Source: AP-15 sp963736715
Lineage (GTDB): Bacteria; Pseudomonadota; Alphaproteobacteria; ATCC43930; CGMCC-115725
Assembly (NCBI GenBank): GCA_963736715.1
Contig: CAVTQA010000001.1
Span: forward strand, 1-64,000
Direction: 5' to 3'
DNA length: 64,000 nt
Within the stretch, counting starts at the first letter, position 1; each line of letters starts with the position of its first letter. This document shows positions 39,285 to 50,927 of this stretch, piece by piece. A program made the translations under genes and the position numbers. The notes beneath the pieces are model-generated. The model did not search any database and was not told where the DNA came from. It worked only from the letters and a program-made list of their open reading frames with translations.

Positions 39285-40437
39285 ATGCGCGAGCCGATGC
39301 CGCGACCGCCCGACTGCAACGCCGCGCTCGTTCTCGCGGACGGGACAGTATTCTGGGGCCGCGGCGTCGGCGCAACCGGGTCGGCTATCGGGGAAGTCTG
39401 CTTCAATACTGCGATCACCGGCTACCAAGAGGTGCTGACCGACCCTTCTTATGCCGGGCAGATTATCACCTTCACCTTCCCCCATATCGGGAATGTCGGA
39501 GTCAATCGGGAAGATGTCGAAGCCACGACGCCCGCTGCCCGCGGTCTCGTGCTGCGCACCCCGATTACCGCGCCGGCAAACTACCGCGCGACCCAATCGC
39601 TCGACACCTGGCTCAAACATGATGGGCTGATCGGTATTGCGGGAGTGGACACGCGACGGTTGACCCGGCGCATCCGCGATTTCGGACCTCCGAACGGGGC
39701 TGTCGCGCACCACCCGGAAGGGCGGCTGGACATTGCGGAACTCCAGGCCCGGGCTCTCGATTGGCCCGGTCTCGAAGGCATGGACCTCGCCGAGGAAGTC
39801 ACCTGTCGTCAAACCTACGAATGGACCGAGACGGCCTGGGACCGCGAACGGGGATACGGTGTGCAATGCAACCCGCGCCATCACGTCGTGGCGATCGATT
39901 ATGGTGCCAAGCGCAATATCCTACGAATGCTCGGCGCGCATGGCTGCAGGGTGACCGTGGTCCCCGCCACCACCTCGACCGAGGATGTGCTGCGCCATCG
40001 GCCCGACGGCATCTTTTTGTCGAACGGCCCCGGCGACCCGGCGGCGACCGCTGCCTACGCCGTCCCCGTGGTGCGCGAGCTGATCGCCTCGGGCAAGCCG
40101 ATTTTCGGCATCTGCCTCGGTCACCAATTGTTGGCGCTGGCGCTTGGCGGCACAACCCGCAAGATGCCGCGCGGCCATCGCGGCGCCAACCATCCTGTCA
40201 AGGATCTGCTGACTGGCAAGGTCGAGATCACCAGCCAGAATCACGGGTTTGTCGTCGAGCCGGATAGCCTGCCGCCCGGGGTCGAGCCGACCCATCTCTC
40301 GCTGTTCGACAATACGAACGAAGGGTTGCGGATCGTCGGTAAGCCGGTCTTTTCGGTCCAGCATCACCCGGAAGCCAGCCCGGGGCCGCAGGACAGTCAC
40401 TACCTCTTCGCGCGGTTTGTCGCGTTGATGGAAGAGA

Positions 40438-40445
<8 letters not shown>
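39285..40445 (+). CDS. carA: Carbamoyl-phosphate synthase small subunit
   Basis: About 386 residues. The N-terminal CPSase small domain has ADGTVFWGRGVGATG and GEVCFNTAITGYQEVLTDPS. The class I glutaminase domain has the nucleophile C277 in GICLGHQ and the His-Glu pair in SVQHHPEASPGP. It hydrolyses glutamine and channels ammonia to CarB for arginine and pyrimidine synthesis. A longer frame opens at TTG 39243, but ATG 39285 (MREPMPRP) is better placed against the family. Its stop overlaps carB by 8 bases (ATGCCTAG), typical translational coupling. Confidence 0.95.
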
Positions 40446-43689
<3,244 letters not shown>

Positions 43690-43754
43690 TGGCTCCGCGG
43701 CGGGCGTTTGTCGCCGTAGTTGATATTCGACAGCAGGATCCGAACGCGTTCGCG

Positions 43755-44228
43755 ATGAACAAGATCCCGATGACAGCCGAGGGCTTCAATCGGCTCCGGG
43801 AGGAGTTGAAAAAGCTGAAGACCGTCGACCGGCCAGCCATTATTCGCGCCATCGCCGAGGCACGCGACCACGGGGATTTGGCCGAGAATGCAGAGTACCA
43901 CGCTGCCCGCGATAGGCAGAGCTTTATCGAGGGCAGGGTCATCGAGCTCGAGGATAAAGTGGCACGGGCGGAGGTGATCGACGTCTCCAAGCTCTCGGGT
44001 TCGAGCATCAAGTTTGGCGCGAAGGTCACTCTTGCGGACGAGGAAACCGACGAGGAGCAGACCTTTCAGATTGTCGGCGAGGACGAAGCGGACATCAAAG
44101 CCGGCCGATTGTCGGTAACATCGCCGTTGGCGCGTGCGCTGATCGGCAAGGGCAAGGGCGACAGCGTCGAAGTCGCAACCCCGCGCGGCGCGAAATCTTA
44201 CGAGGTCGTGACCGTCGCCTTCGGTTAA
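43755..44228 (+). CDS. greA: Transcription elongation factor GreA
   Basis: About 157 residues from ATG 43755 (MNKIPMTAEGFNRLREELKK), the common GreA start. The coiled-coil N-terminal half has IIRAIAEARDHGDLAENAEY with the acidic tip DHGDLxENAEY that enters the polymerase secondary channel. The C-terminal FKBP-like half includes TFQIVGEDEADIKAGRLSVT and SPLARALIGKGKGDSV. It rescues backtracked RNA polymerase by stimulating transcript cleavage. The longer frame from 43686 lacks the family start. Co-directional with carAB. Confidence 0.96.
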   Translation: MNKIPMTAEGFNRLREELKKLKTVDRPAIIRAIAEARDHGDLAENAEYHAARDRQSFIEGRVIELEDKVARAEVIDVSKLSGSSIKFGAKVTLADEETDEEQTFQIVGEDEADIKAGRLSVTSPLARALIGKGKGDSVEVATPRGAKSYEVVTVAFG

Positions 44229-44272
44229 GGTAACGGGGCCTGCCCTCCTGGGTCGGCCAGTTGTCGGCCAGT

Positions 44273-44788
44273 TCAAGCCAGCGCCGCCCCCTCACTTTCT
44301 TGCTGCGCGGTCGTCTGCTCCGAAATCGGAACGCCCGGCTCGTTCTTCGACATGCGGAGCATCAATGCCGATTTGACGTGACTCACGTTTGGCGCCGAGG
44401 TGAGCTTGGTGCTGAGGAATCGCTGATAGCTGTCCCAGTCGGGTGCGACTATTTTCAACAGGAAATCCGTTTCCCCGGCGAGCATGTAGGCTTCGCGCAC
44501 CTCGGGCCAAGTGCCGACGAGTTGTTCGAAGGCTTTAAGGTCGGCCTCTGCTTGGCTCGAAAGCCCCACCTGGGCAAAAACCGTCACAGCATACCCGAGA
44601 GCCTCTGGGGCGAGATCGGCATGATAGCCGCGAATCATTCCGGCCTCTTCCAGAGCGCGCACCCGGCGCAGGCAAGGAGGCGCCGAGATGCCGACCCGCC
44701 GCGCCAGCTCGACATTGGTCATCCGGCCATCGGTCAGCAGGTTCCGCAAGATGCGGCGGTCGATACGGTCGAGTCTGGTTCGCCGCAT
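44273..44788 (-). CDS. Lrp/AsnC family transcriptional regulator
   Basis: A 171-residue protein. The N-terminal winged helix starts LDRIDRRILRNLLTDGRMTN followed by VELARRVGISAPPCLRRVRALEEAG. The C-terminal RAM domain has VREAYMLAGETDFLLKIVAP, the effector-binding fold that assembles the octamer. Such regulators respond to amino acids; the nearby carAB-greA genes do not define the target. It converges with greA and is divergent from the ELM1-like gene. A C-terminal tail of about 15 residues exceeds the usual length. Confidence 0.93.
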   Translation of the reverse strand: MRRTRLDRIDRRILRNLLTDGRMTNVELARRVGISAPPCLRRVRALEEAGMIRGYHADLAPEALGYAVTVFAQVGLSSQAEADLKAFEQLVGTWPEVREAYMLAGETDFLLKIVAPDWDSYQRFLSTKLTSAPNVSHVKSALMLRMSKNEPGVPISEQTTAQQESEGAALA

Positions 44789-44904
44789 CCGCTCCCCTCT
44801 TCCTCGATCGGCGGATCATAGGCAGCGTTCCGCGTGCGCGCAATTTTGTTGCGCAGGAGGTCTTGTCGGCTTGCCGTTCCCGAGTGGTTTTCGTAAACGA
44901 GCAC

Positions 44905-45906
44905 ATGGCCCTGCCGTCTATGGCTGCGATCGACGCAGTGTCGCCCGTCACCTGGGTTTTGCATGATGGCAAGGCCGGGATGGCCAGCCAGGCGCTCGGC
45001 GTGGCCGAGGCAGCCGGTTTTTCGTTCATTGAGAAACGGCTCGACATTCGTTTTCCTTGGACCTGCCTGCCGCCCAGGCTCTGGTTTCTCCCCTTTGCCG
45101 CGGCCGAACCAACGCTCTCGCCGCCCTGGCCAGACCTCGTCATCGGCTGCGGCCGCAACACGGCGATGCCGGCCTTGGCGATCCGGCGGGCGAGCGGCGG
45201 ACGCACCTTGGCGGCGCAGATCCAGGACCCGGGGATCGGGCGTTGCGAGTTCGACCTCCTTGTGGTTCCCGAGCACGACCGTCTGCGAGGCCCGCGAGTA
45301 ATCGTGACACGGGGCGCCGTGCACCGGGTAACAAGAGCCCGCCTGGCGGCCGAGGGCCGCCGTTTCCCAGCATTCGCGGCTCTGCCGCGCCCAATCCTGT
45401 CGGTATTGATCGGCGGCGCGAACAAAGCGTACCGGCTGACGCTTCGGCGGCTCGGTGAGATTGCCGATGCGGTTGCCGGCATTTTGCGCACCCAAGGCGG
45501 CTCGGCGCTCGTGACGCCGTCGCGCCGCACCGGGGCGGCCGGGATCGGGCTGTTGCGCGACCGTCTCGAAAACCTGCCCGCCGCGATTTGGGACGGTTGC
45601 GGGGAAAACCCCTATTTCGCCTATCTCGCTCTGGCTGACGCCTTTATGGTAACCGCCAACTCGGTCTCGATGATCAGCGAGGCGGCGGCCACTGGAAACC
45701 CGGTTCATATCCTTGATCTAGACGGCGGCAATGCCAAATTCGCTCGGTTTCACACCGCCATGCAGGCGGCCGGCATTACCCGACCGTTTTCCGGCCAGAT
45801 CGAATCGTGGTGCTACCCGATCCCGGACGATACGGCTCGCGCCGGCGCGGCTTTGCGCGAACTCGTCCTGAAGAGATTCGGTGAGCGGAAGCGCGATCTG
45901 CGATGA
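44905..45906 (+). CDS. Mitochondrial fission ELM1-family protein
   Basis: About 333 residues from ATG 44905. The pattern VTWVLHDGKAGMASQALGVA, PDLVIGCGRNTAMPALAIRR, AQIQDPGIG and VPEHD, then SVLIGGANKAYRLTLRRLGE, ALADAFMVTANSVSMISEAA and ATGNPVHILDL corresponds to bacterial ELM1-family proteins. These resemble glycosyltransferase-like folds and are common in alphaproteobacteria, but their bacterial role is unknown. The frame extends upstream to a TTG at 44863 with a very close AGGAGG; the exact start is uncertain. Confidence 0.8.
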   Translation: MALPSMAAIDAVSPVTWVLHDGKAGMASQALGVAEAAGFSFIEKRLDIRFPWTCLPPRLWFLPFAAAEPTLSPPWPDLVIGCGRNTAMPALAIRRASGGRTLAAQIQDPGIGRCEFDLLVVPEHDRLRGPRVIVTRGAVHRVTRARLAAEGRRFPAFAALPRPILSVLIGGANKAYRLTLRRLGEIADAVAGILRTQGGSALVTPSRRTGAAGIGLLRDRLENLPAAIWDGCGENPYFAYLALADAFMVTANSVSMISEAAATGNPVHILDLDGGNAKFARFHTAMQAAGITRPFSGQIESWCYPIPDDTARAGAALRELVLKRFGERKRDLR

Positions 45907-46080
45907 TGACGCGGGTTTTCCAGGCCAGGGGCCTGCCGCTTCGGCATTCGATTCGGTTGAATTTAGATCGCCGGTCGAACACACAGCTCCGGGAAAGCGG
46001 ACTGGTTTGCCTATGCCACCCGCGGGGAATGTAATATCGGGCCGAAGGCGGATTGCGGCTCCGGGAAACGGCTGACGATC

Positions 46081-48006
46081 ATGGCCCTGTGTATCGAAAC
46101 TTTCGACAACACCCGTGGCGGCAACGCGCTTTACAAGGCGCTGACCCACCCGGCTGCCGCTCCGCGGGCGCGGGCTCTTCTCGATAAGCTCGCACGTCAT
46201 GCCCCGGTTGCCATTTACGACGCCGGCGGTGCCGTCGAAGCCTTCGCCGCGATCTACGATTTGGATCAGATCGAAATAACCGGCACCTACGTCCAGCAAA
46301 TCGCGCGCATCGGCAGTGCTGTTCTCGGCCGTCCAGCTCGGCCCATCACCGATCTCGCCCACTGCCGCGCACGCGCTGTGTTTGTCGCGGCATTCGATGC
46401 GGAGCGCACAATCGTGCAGATGCGGCCCTATCTGCCCGATGACGCCGTGATTTTCACGCTGGATGCGGTGCGAATACCGGCGGATCGCCTGACCAATAGC
46501 CGCTCTTATCTCGATCCATTGAATTTCGCCACGAACTTTGCCTTTTTTCGCGATTTCGGCGGCTTGCACACGCGGCTGGTCACGGCGAATTACTGGTCAG
46601 GGTACGGCGCCGGCCAGGTCACCTGTTGGATGACGCTGTTCGCAGATGACGGCAGGGTTTTGGCCGAATGGTTCGAGAACTGCGAGCCTTCCGCGAGCAC
46701 CATTATTCTCGACAGTCGAAAGATACGCGAGCGGTTTCGACTGCCGGAGTTTTGTGGACAGCTGTTTCTGCACATTAAAGGCGCAGCCGGACACGACATC
46801 GTCAAATACGCACTCGACATTTTCGACGAGGACAGCCTCGCCAAAGGGGGGCGCGGCGGCACCTTGTCCTGCACGCATGACGCCAACGCTTGGCCCGCCG
46901 ACCGGTATGCCGGCCTTCCGGCTCCCGCTTCCGGCGAGCAGATATTGCTGTGGGTCCAGAACAGCCATCCGGTCGCGATCCCACCGGGCGCCGTCGGCCT
47001 CACTCCGATGGGTGAAGATCGCGTCGCATTTATCGGCGACCCGATCGCGCCTTTTGCCACGCGCGCCGTCGCGGTTTCTGAATTGTTGCCGGAAATCGCG
47101 TGGCCGAAACAGATCGAGCTGCGCGCCGGCAAGCACGTGGTTCGCCCACGCTACGAAGTTATCGAGCGGGGCCGCCGACGCATCGCGCACGTCAATGTCG
47201 AACGCGGCGATCTGCAAACCGACCCGCAGCTTCCTAAGCTCAAAGCCACGCTCGGCAAGGGCTATCTGCTGCCGGCCCCCCTGATGCCGCGCGAGTTGTG
47301 GCAGACCCTGGTCCTGCCGACGCCGATGGCGGTCTGCCAAACCGATCTGCCGATCGCCGCTCTGGTTTACGACCGGGACGGCCGGGAGGTGCTGAGGCAT
47401 CCCTTTGGACGGCTCCCGCGCGCCGACGCGAGCGTGCTCGATCTGGACGAGATCGAAGAGCTCGATGCGCTCGACGGCGGGTATGGCCATATCGAACTGG
47501 TCTATGACTTCTCTGGCGGCGGCGAGGGAGACGGCTGGCTACATGCCTTATTTCGCTATCGTCATCGTGAAAGCGGTCATGCCGCCGAGACCAGCTTCGG
47601 AGCACACGTCTTCAATACGATCCTGACCTATCGCGACGAGCCGCAATCCTACACCGGGCGCCCTCCGGGGCTGTCGACCCGATTGTTTCTGAGGCTGGGC
47701 GAACCGGCTTACGACACGTTTTGCCACCTGATCTACCCTGCATCCCGGCCGTGGCTGCCGGCGAGCGACACTGAGATCATTCTCTATGACAATGTCGGGT
47801 GCGAGGTAGCGCGCTCTCACCTGGCTATTCCCTGCTCGGGCTCGCGGCTCTGGTATTACCGAAGCTTGTTCGACGCAGCGAGCCGCGCCCGGGCCGGGGC
47901 GGGCGCCTACATTATCGTACGCGATACGACCTGCCGGCTCTTCGGCTATCACGGGCTGCTAGGCGGCGAGGGCGCGTTCAGTCTCGACCATATGTTCGGA
48001 TTCTAG
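46081..48006 (+). CDS. Uncharacterised 641-residue protein
   Basis: I do not recognise this family. It has no signal peptide and no convincing transmembrane helix. The first about 140 residues (LARHAPVAIYDAGGAVEAFA, ARARAVFVAAFDAERTIVQM, YLPDDAVIFTLDAVRIPADR) look like a Rossmann-type alpha/beta domain. The rest is beta-rich with several repeated sandwich-like stretches: NYWSGYGAGQVTCWMTLF, CGQLFLHIKGAAGHDIVKYA, YGHIELVYDFSGGGEGDGWL, SFGAHVFNTILTYRDEPQSY. Such a mix suggests a sugar- or lipid-related enzyme or a surface assembly factor, but this is speculation. It lies between the ELM1-like gene and trxB, same direction, about 170 and 73 bases away. Codon usage looks like the neighbouring core genes. 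Confidence 0.75.
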   Translation: MALCIETFDNTRGGNALYKALTHPAAAPRARALLDKLARHAPVAIYDAGGAVEAFAAIYDLDQIEITGTYVQQIARIGSAVLGRPARPITDLAHCRARAVFVAAFDAERTIVQMRPYLPDDAVIFTLDAVRIPADRLTNSRSYLDPLNFATNFAFFRDFGGLHTRLVTANYWSGYGAGQVTCWMTLFADDGRVLAEWFENCEPSASTIILDSRKIRERFRLPEFCGQLFLHIKGAAGHDIVKYALDIFDEDSLAKGGRGGTLSCTHDANAWPADRYAGLPAPASGEQILLWVQNSHPVAIPPGAVGLTPMGEDRVAFIGDPIAPFATRAVAVSELLPEIAWPKQIELRAGKHVVRPRYEVIERGRRRIAHVNVERGDLQTDPQLPKLKATLGKGYLLPAPLMPRELWQTLVLPTPMAVCQTDLPIAALVYDRDGREVLRHPFGRLPRADASVLDLDEIEELDALDGGYGHIELVYDFSGGGEGDGWLHALFRYRHRESGHAAETSFGAHVFNTILTYRDEPQSYTGRPPGLSTRLFLRLGEPAYDTFCHLIYPASRPWLPASDTEIILYDNVGCEVARSHLAIPCSGSRLWYYRSLFDAASRARAGAGAYIIVRDTTCRLFGYHGLLGGEGAFSLDHMFGF

Positions 48007-48049
48007 CGCGGGGCGCATCTCCTCCCGCCGATATTCCGAGAAATGATTA

Positions 48050-48055
48050 TATAAT
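48050..48055 (+). promoter_or_regulatory. Candidate -10 element of trxB
   Basis: A perfect TATAAT lies 24 bases before the trxB start in an AT-rich patch. No matching TTGACA is seen 17 bases upstream, so it may need an activator or be accidental. AAGGA about 8 bases before the ATG is a fair ribosome binding site. Confidence 0.35.
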
Positions 48056-48079
48056 GTGTGAAATTCTAAGGATGCCGCC

Positions 48080-49051
48080 ATGTCCCAGCGTCGCCACAGC
48101 AAGGTCCTCATCATTGGGGCGGGACCGGCCGGCTATACCGCGGCGATTTATGCGGCGCGGGCCAACCTACAGCCAATCCTCGTGACCGGGCTTCAGCCGG
48201 GCGGCCAATTGACGATCACCACCGACGTCGAGAACTACCCCGGTTTTGCCGAGGTGATGCAAGGCCCGTGGTTGATGGAGCAGATGCAACAGCAAGCGGA
48301 GCACGTTGGCACTAAGGTCATTCTCGACATGATCATCGAGATTGATCTCGCACGCCGGCCATTCGTCGCGAAAGGCGATTCGGGGGATATCTATATCGGC
48401 GACACCGTGATCATCGCCACCGGCGCGCAGGCCCGCTGGCTCGGAATCCCGAGCGAGGCGATTTTTCGGGGATTTGGCGTTTCAGCCTGCGCAACTTGTG
48501 ACGGGTTCTTTTTCCGCGGCAAGGACGTCGTGGTCGTCGGCGGCGGCAATACCGCGGTCGAGGAGGCGATCTATCTGACGAACCACGCGCGGCAGGTCAC
48601 TCTGATCCATCGCCGCAATGCCCTCCGAGCCGAAAAGATCCTACAGGAGAGATTATTCCGCAATCCGAAGATCGGCATCATCTGGGACAGCGTCGTCGAG
48701 GAAATCCTCGGAGTGCGCGAACCACCGATGGTGACCGGGGTACGCCTGCGCAATACGCTGACAGGGAGCTTGTCCGACCTCCCCTGCGACGGGGTCTTCG
48801 TCGCGATCGGCCATACGCCGGTAACCGGGTTCGTGGCGGGTCAGCTCCCGCTTGACGCTGAGGGCTACGCGATCACGCGCCCCGATTCGACCGAGACGGC
48901 AATCCACGGCGTTTATGCCGCGGGCGACGTCAAGGACAAGATCTATCGTCAGGCGGTGACCGCTGCCGGATTGGGCTGCATGGCGGCCCTCGAGGCAGAG
49001 AAGTTTCTCGCGGCTCAGGAGGAAGCTGCGACCATGCGCGCGGCCGATTAG
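48080..49051 (+). CDS. trxB: Thioredoxin reductase
   Basis: A 323-residue protein. FAD-binding starts with VLIIGAGPAGYTAAIYAARA and LQPGGQLTITTDVENYPGF. The redox-active disulfide is CATC (C137, C140) in SACATCDGFFF. The NADPH site is VVVVGGGNTAVEEAIYL, and the C-terminal FAD motif is IHGVYAAGDVKDKIYRQAVT. It reduces thioredoxin with NADPH in the cytoplasm. The lysR gene follows after 47 bases in the same direction, a frequent alphaproteobacterial pairing. Confidence 0.96.
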   Translation: MSQRRHSKVLIIGAGPAGYTAAIYAARANLQPILVTGLQPGGQLTITTDVENYPGFAEVMQGPWLMEQMQQQAEHVGTKVILDMIIEIDLARRPFVAKGDSGDIYIGDTVIIATGAQARWLGIPSEAIFRGFGVSACATCDGFFFRGKDVVVVGGGNTAVEEAIYLTNHARQVTLIHRRNALRAEKILQERLFRNPKIGIIWDSVVEEILGVREPPMVTGVRLRNTLTGSLSDLPCDGVFVAIGHTPVTGFVAGQLPLDAEGYAITRPDSTETAIHGVYAAGDVKDKIYRQAVTAAGLGCMAALEAEKFLAAQEEAATMRAAD

Positions 49052-49098
49052 GAGGCGGGCAATCGACGGCGAAAAAGTCGTTGCCCAGGGGGAACGAG

Positions 49099-49992
49099 AT
49101 GGATTGGGACAAGCTACGGGTATTTCACGCGGTCGCCGAGGCAGGCAGCTTCACGCATGCGGGCGAAGCGCTGAATCTTAGCCAATCCGCCGTGAGCCGT
49201 CAGATCAGCGCGCTCGAGGAGAGCCTCAGCGTTCCGCTGTTTCATCGCCACGCTCGCGGGCTGATCCTGACCGAGCAAGGCGAACTCCTGTTCCGCACCG
49301 CGCGGGAGGTATTCGCAAAGCTGTCGATGGCCGAAGGCATGATATCCGAATCGAAGGATCGGCCGAAGGGCCCACTGAAAATCACCTCATCGGTTGCGTT
49401 CGGTTCGACTTGGTTGACCCCGCGCATCCGGGAGTTCCTCGATCTTTACCCCGAAATCCAGGTCACTCTAGTGGTTGACGATTCCGAGCTCGACTTATCC
49501 ATGCGGGAAGCCGATGTGGCGATTCGCATGTCGCCGCCCCGCCAGCCGGATTTGATCCAGCGTCACCTCGTCAGCGTCCCGACCCATGTCTATGCCGCGC
49601 CGGACTATATAAAAAAGCTCGGGATGCCGCAGAAACCCGAGGATCTCGACAAACACCGAGTGATCGTGTTCGGAGAAGATGCCCGCCCGCCGGTGCAAAA
49701 TGTCAATTGGCTGCTCGAGGTCGGAACAAAGCCCGGGCAAGAGCGCAAGCCGATCCTCGCCGTCAACAACTTCTACGCTATCCTGCGCGGGGTGCTCAGC
49801 GGGCTGGGGATTGCGGCGCTGGCGGATTTCATAGCAAATGAGCACCCTGAGCTGGTCCGCATCCTGCCCGAACTGATCGGTCCGCCGGTTGAGGCCTATT
49901 TTGTCTATCCGGAAGAGCTACGGACCTCGAAGCGGATTAGCGTGTTCCGTGATTTCCTATTGCGCAAAGTAGCGGAGACTCGGCTCAGCTGA
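49099..49992 (+). CDS. LysR family transcriptional regulator
   Basis: About 297 residues from ATG 49099 (MDWDKLRVFHAVAEAGSFTH). The winged helix shows AGEALNLSQSAVSRQISALE and HARGLILTEQGELLFRTARE. The effector domain has GPLKITSSVAFGSTWLTPRI and DDSELDLSMREADVAIRMSP. The frame extends six codons upstream, but the family starts at MDWDKL. The co-directional trxB suggests redox-linked control, which is inference. The C-terminus is complete. Confidence 0.94.
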   Translation: MDWDKLRVFHAVAEAGSFTHAGEALNLSQSAVSRQISALEESLSVPLFHRHARGLILTEQGELLFRTAREVFAKLSMAEGMISESKDRPKGPLKITSSVAFGSTWLTPRIREFLDLYPEIQVTLVVDDSELDLSMREADVAIRMSPPRQPDLIQRHLVSVPTHVYAAPDYIKKLGMPQKPEDLDKHRVIVFGEDARPPVQNVNWLLEVGTKPGQERKPILAVNNFYAILRGVLSGLGIAALADFIANEHPELVRILPELIGPPVEAYFVYPEELRTSKRISVFRDFLLRKVAETRLS

Positions 49993-50040
49993 TTGGTCCA
50001 ATCGCGTAGAAACGGGTAAAACCATTCAAGAGCGTTGCGG

Positions 50041-50240
50041 TTTTTGCAGACGAGCCAGAAGAAATTCCGGCTGGTAGAGCTGCGCTCGAAAGTGCATCTT
50101 TGGCCTACGCGATCAATTGATCGCGGCAGGTTTCCGGGACTTGTGCCCGGGAAGAGGGTCTGCGGACCCTTACGTCTCCCAGACGTGAAGCCTCCCTGTT
50201 CAAACTTGGCCGGAACTTTGGTTCCGGCCATTTTCTTTTA
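50041..50240 (+). ncRNA. Structured non-coding RNA, unassigned, with intrinsic terminator
   Basis: Between lysR and a long empty stretch the plus strand holds a row of short perfect hairpins with no open frame that makes sense: GAGC-TGC-GCTC (near 50077), CGCGATCAATTGATCGCG (50108-50125), TTCCGGG facing CCCGGGAA (50132-50153), AGGGTC-TGCG-GACCCT (50155-50170), ACGTCT-CCC-AGACGT (50172-50186), then GAAGCCTCCCTG and a strong terminator. This density of compensating stems indicates selected RNA structure. The GAAGCC after a hairpin recalls 6S RNA, and CCTCCC recalls anti-Shine-Dalgarno sRNAs of rhizobia, but neither identity is secure. The 5' end is not defined. No promoter was identified with confidence. 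Confidence 0.6.
50207..50239 (+). terminator. Rho-independent terminator
   Basis: TGGCCGGAAC (50207-50216), loop TTTG, GTTCCGGCCA (50221-50230), then TTTTCTTTT. A 10-bp perfect stem with a tetraloop and a T-run; the best intrinsic terminator I found in the window. Confidence 0.92.
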
Positions 50241-50927
50241 GCGCAGACCGGCTCCAGGGTCCCATCCCGGTCCCGGCTGGCACTTTGCGGTTGGGTCATG
50301 GGCTCACGAGCGCGGCGCCGCCTGGAACCTCGGCAAATGTATTCGTGATAAGCGGTCTCGTCGGCGTCCTGGAACCGACCCCGGCGGCTGACGCAATGAA
50401 CAAGAATTGCCGTGAACCCTCTCCCTCGACATCGGTCAATAACCGCTGAAATGCATCGCGGCCGTCTACGTGGAAGCACTATCAGACGGCGTAGCGCAGT
50501 ATGGCGTCGGACTGCTGCTGATGGCGAGCGGCTGACCAAGTTGGTCCCTCCCGCCAATCATATTTGAGGCAGAGAAAAGCTACAGTGAATTGTCAATTCG
50601 CCGTGACTGCAAATAAGCATCCTGCGATGTTATCACGCCGGCAGCGGCCAGCGCTGTTGGCGCCCAGCCTGCGTTTTGTTTAGCAACGCGTGGCGCGGCC
50701 GGGAACTCAGCGGCTGGACCAATATCATCGGCGCCTTCGAGATCGTTACGCCGTGCACTCTCGACCGGGTCGACGGGGATCAGCCCCATTATCGCGATCA
50801 TGACGATTTTGGGTTATCAGCTGGTCCATGCGAAGCCGGGGACCTCAGCGACCGACCTTGCCGCTGCTTCATGCGCTCGCTGGGCTCGTCAGTCCGCTTC
50901 GACCAGCAGATCGTGCAGGCGGTCCAT
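50241..50927. other. Non-coding or decayed stretch between ncRNA and deacetylase
   Basis: No intact gene that I can support. Around 50690-50860 the plus strand, read across one frame change, gives GWTNIIGAFEIVTP and then SPIIAIMTILGYQLVHAKPG, which faintly resembles a DoxX-like membrane protein and may be its remnant. The rest shows nothing recognisable. Confidence 0.35.

Noticed and set aside
50041..50240. Calling the structured RNA 6S RNA (ssrS)
   Set aside because: GAAGCC after a hairpin recalls 6S RNA, but the serial short stems do not form the long rod with a central bubble that defines it; the identity is left open.
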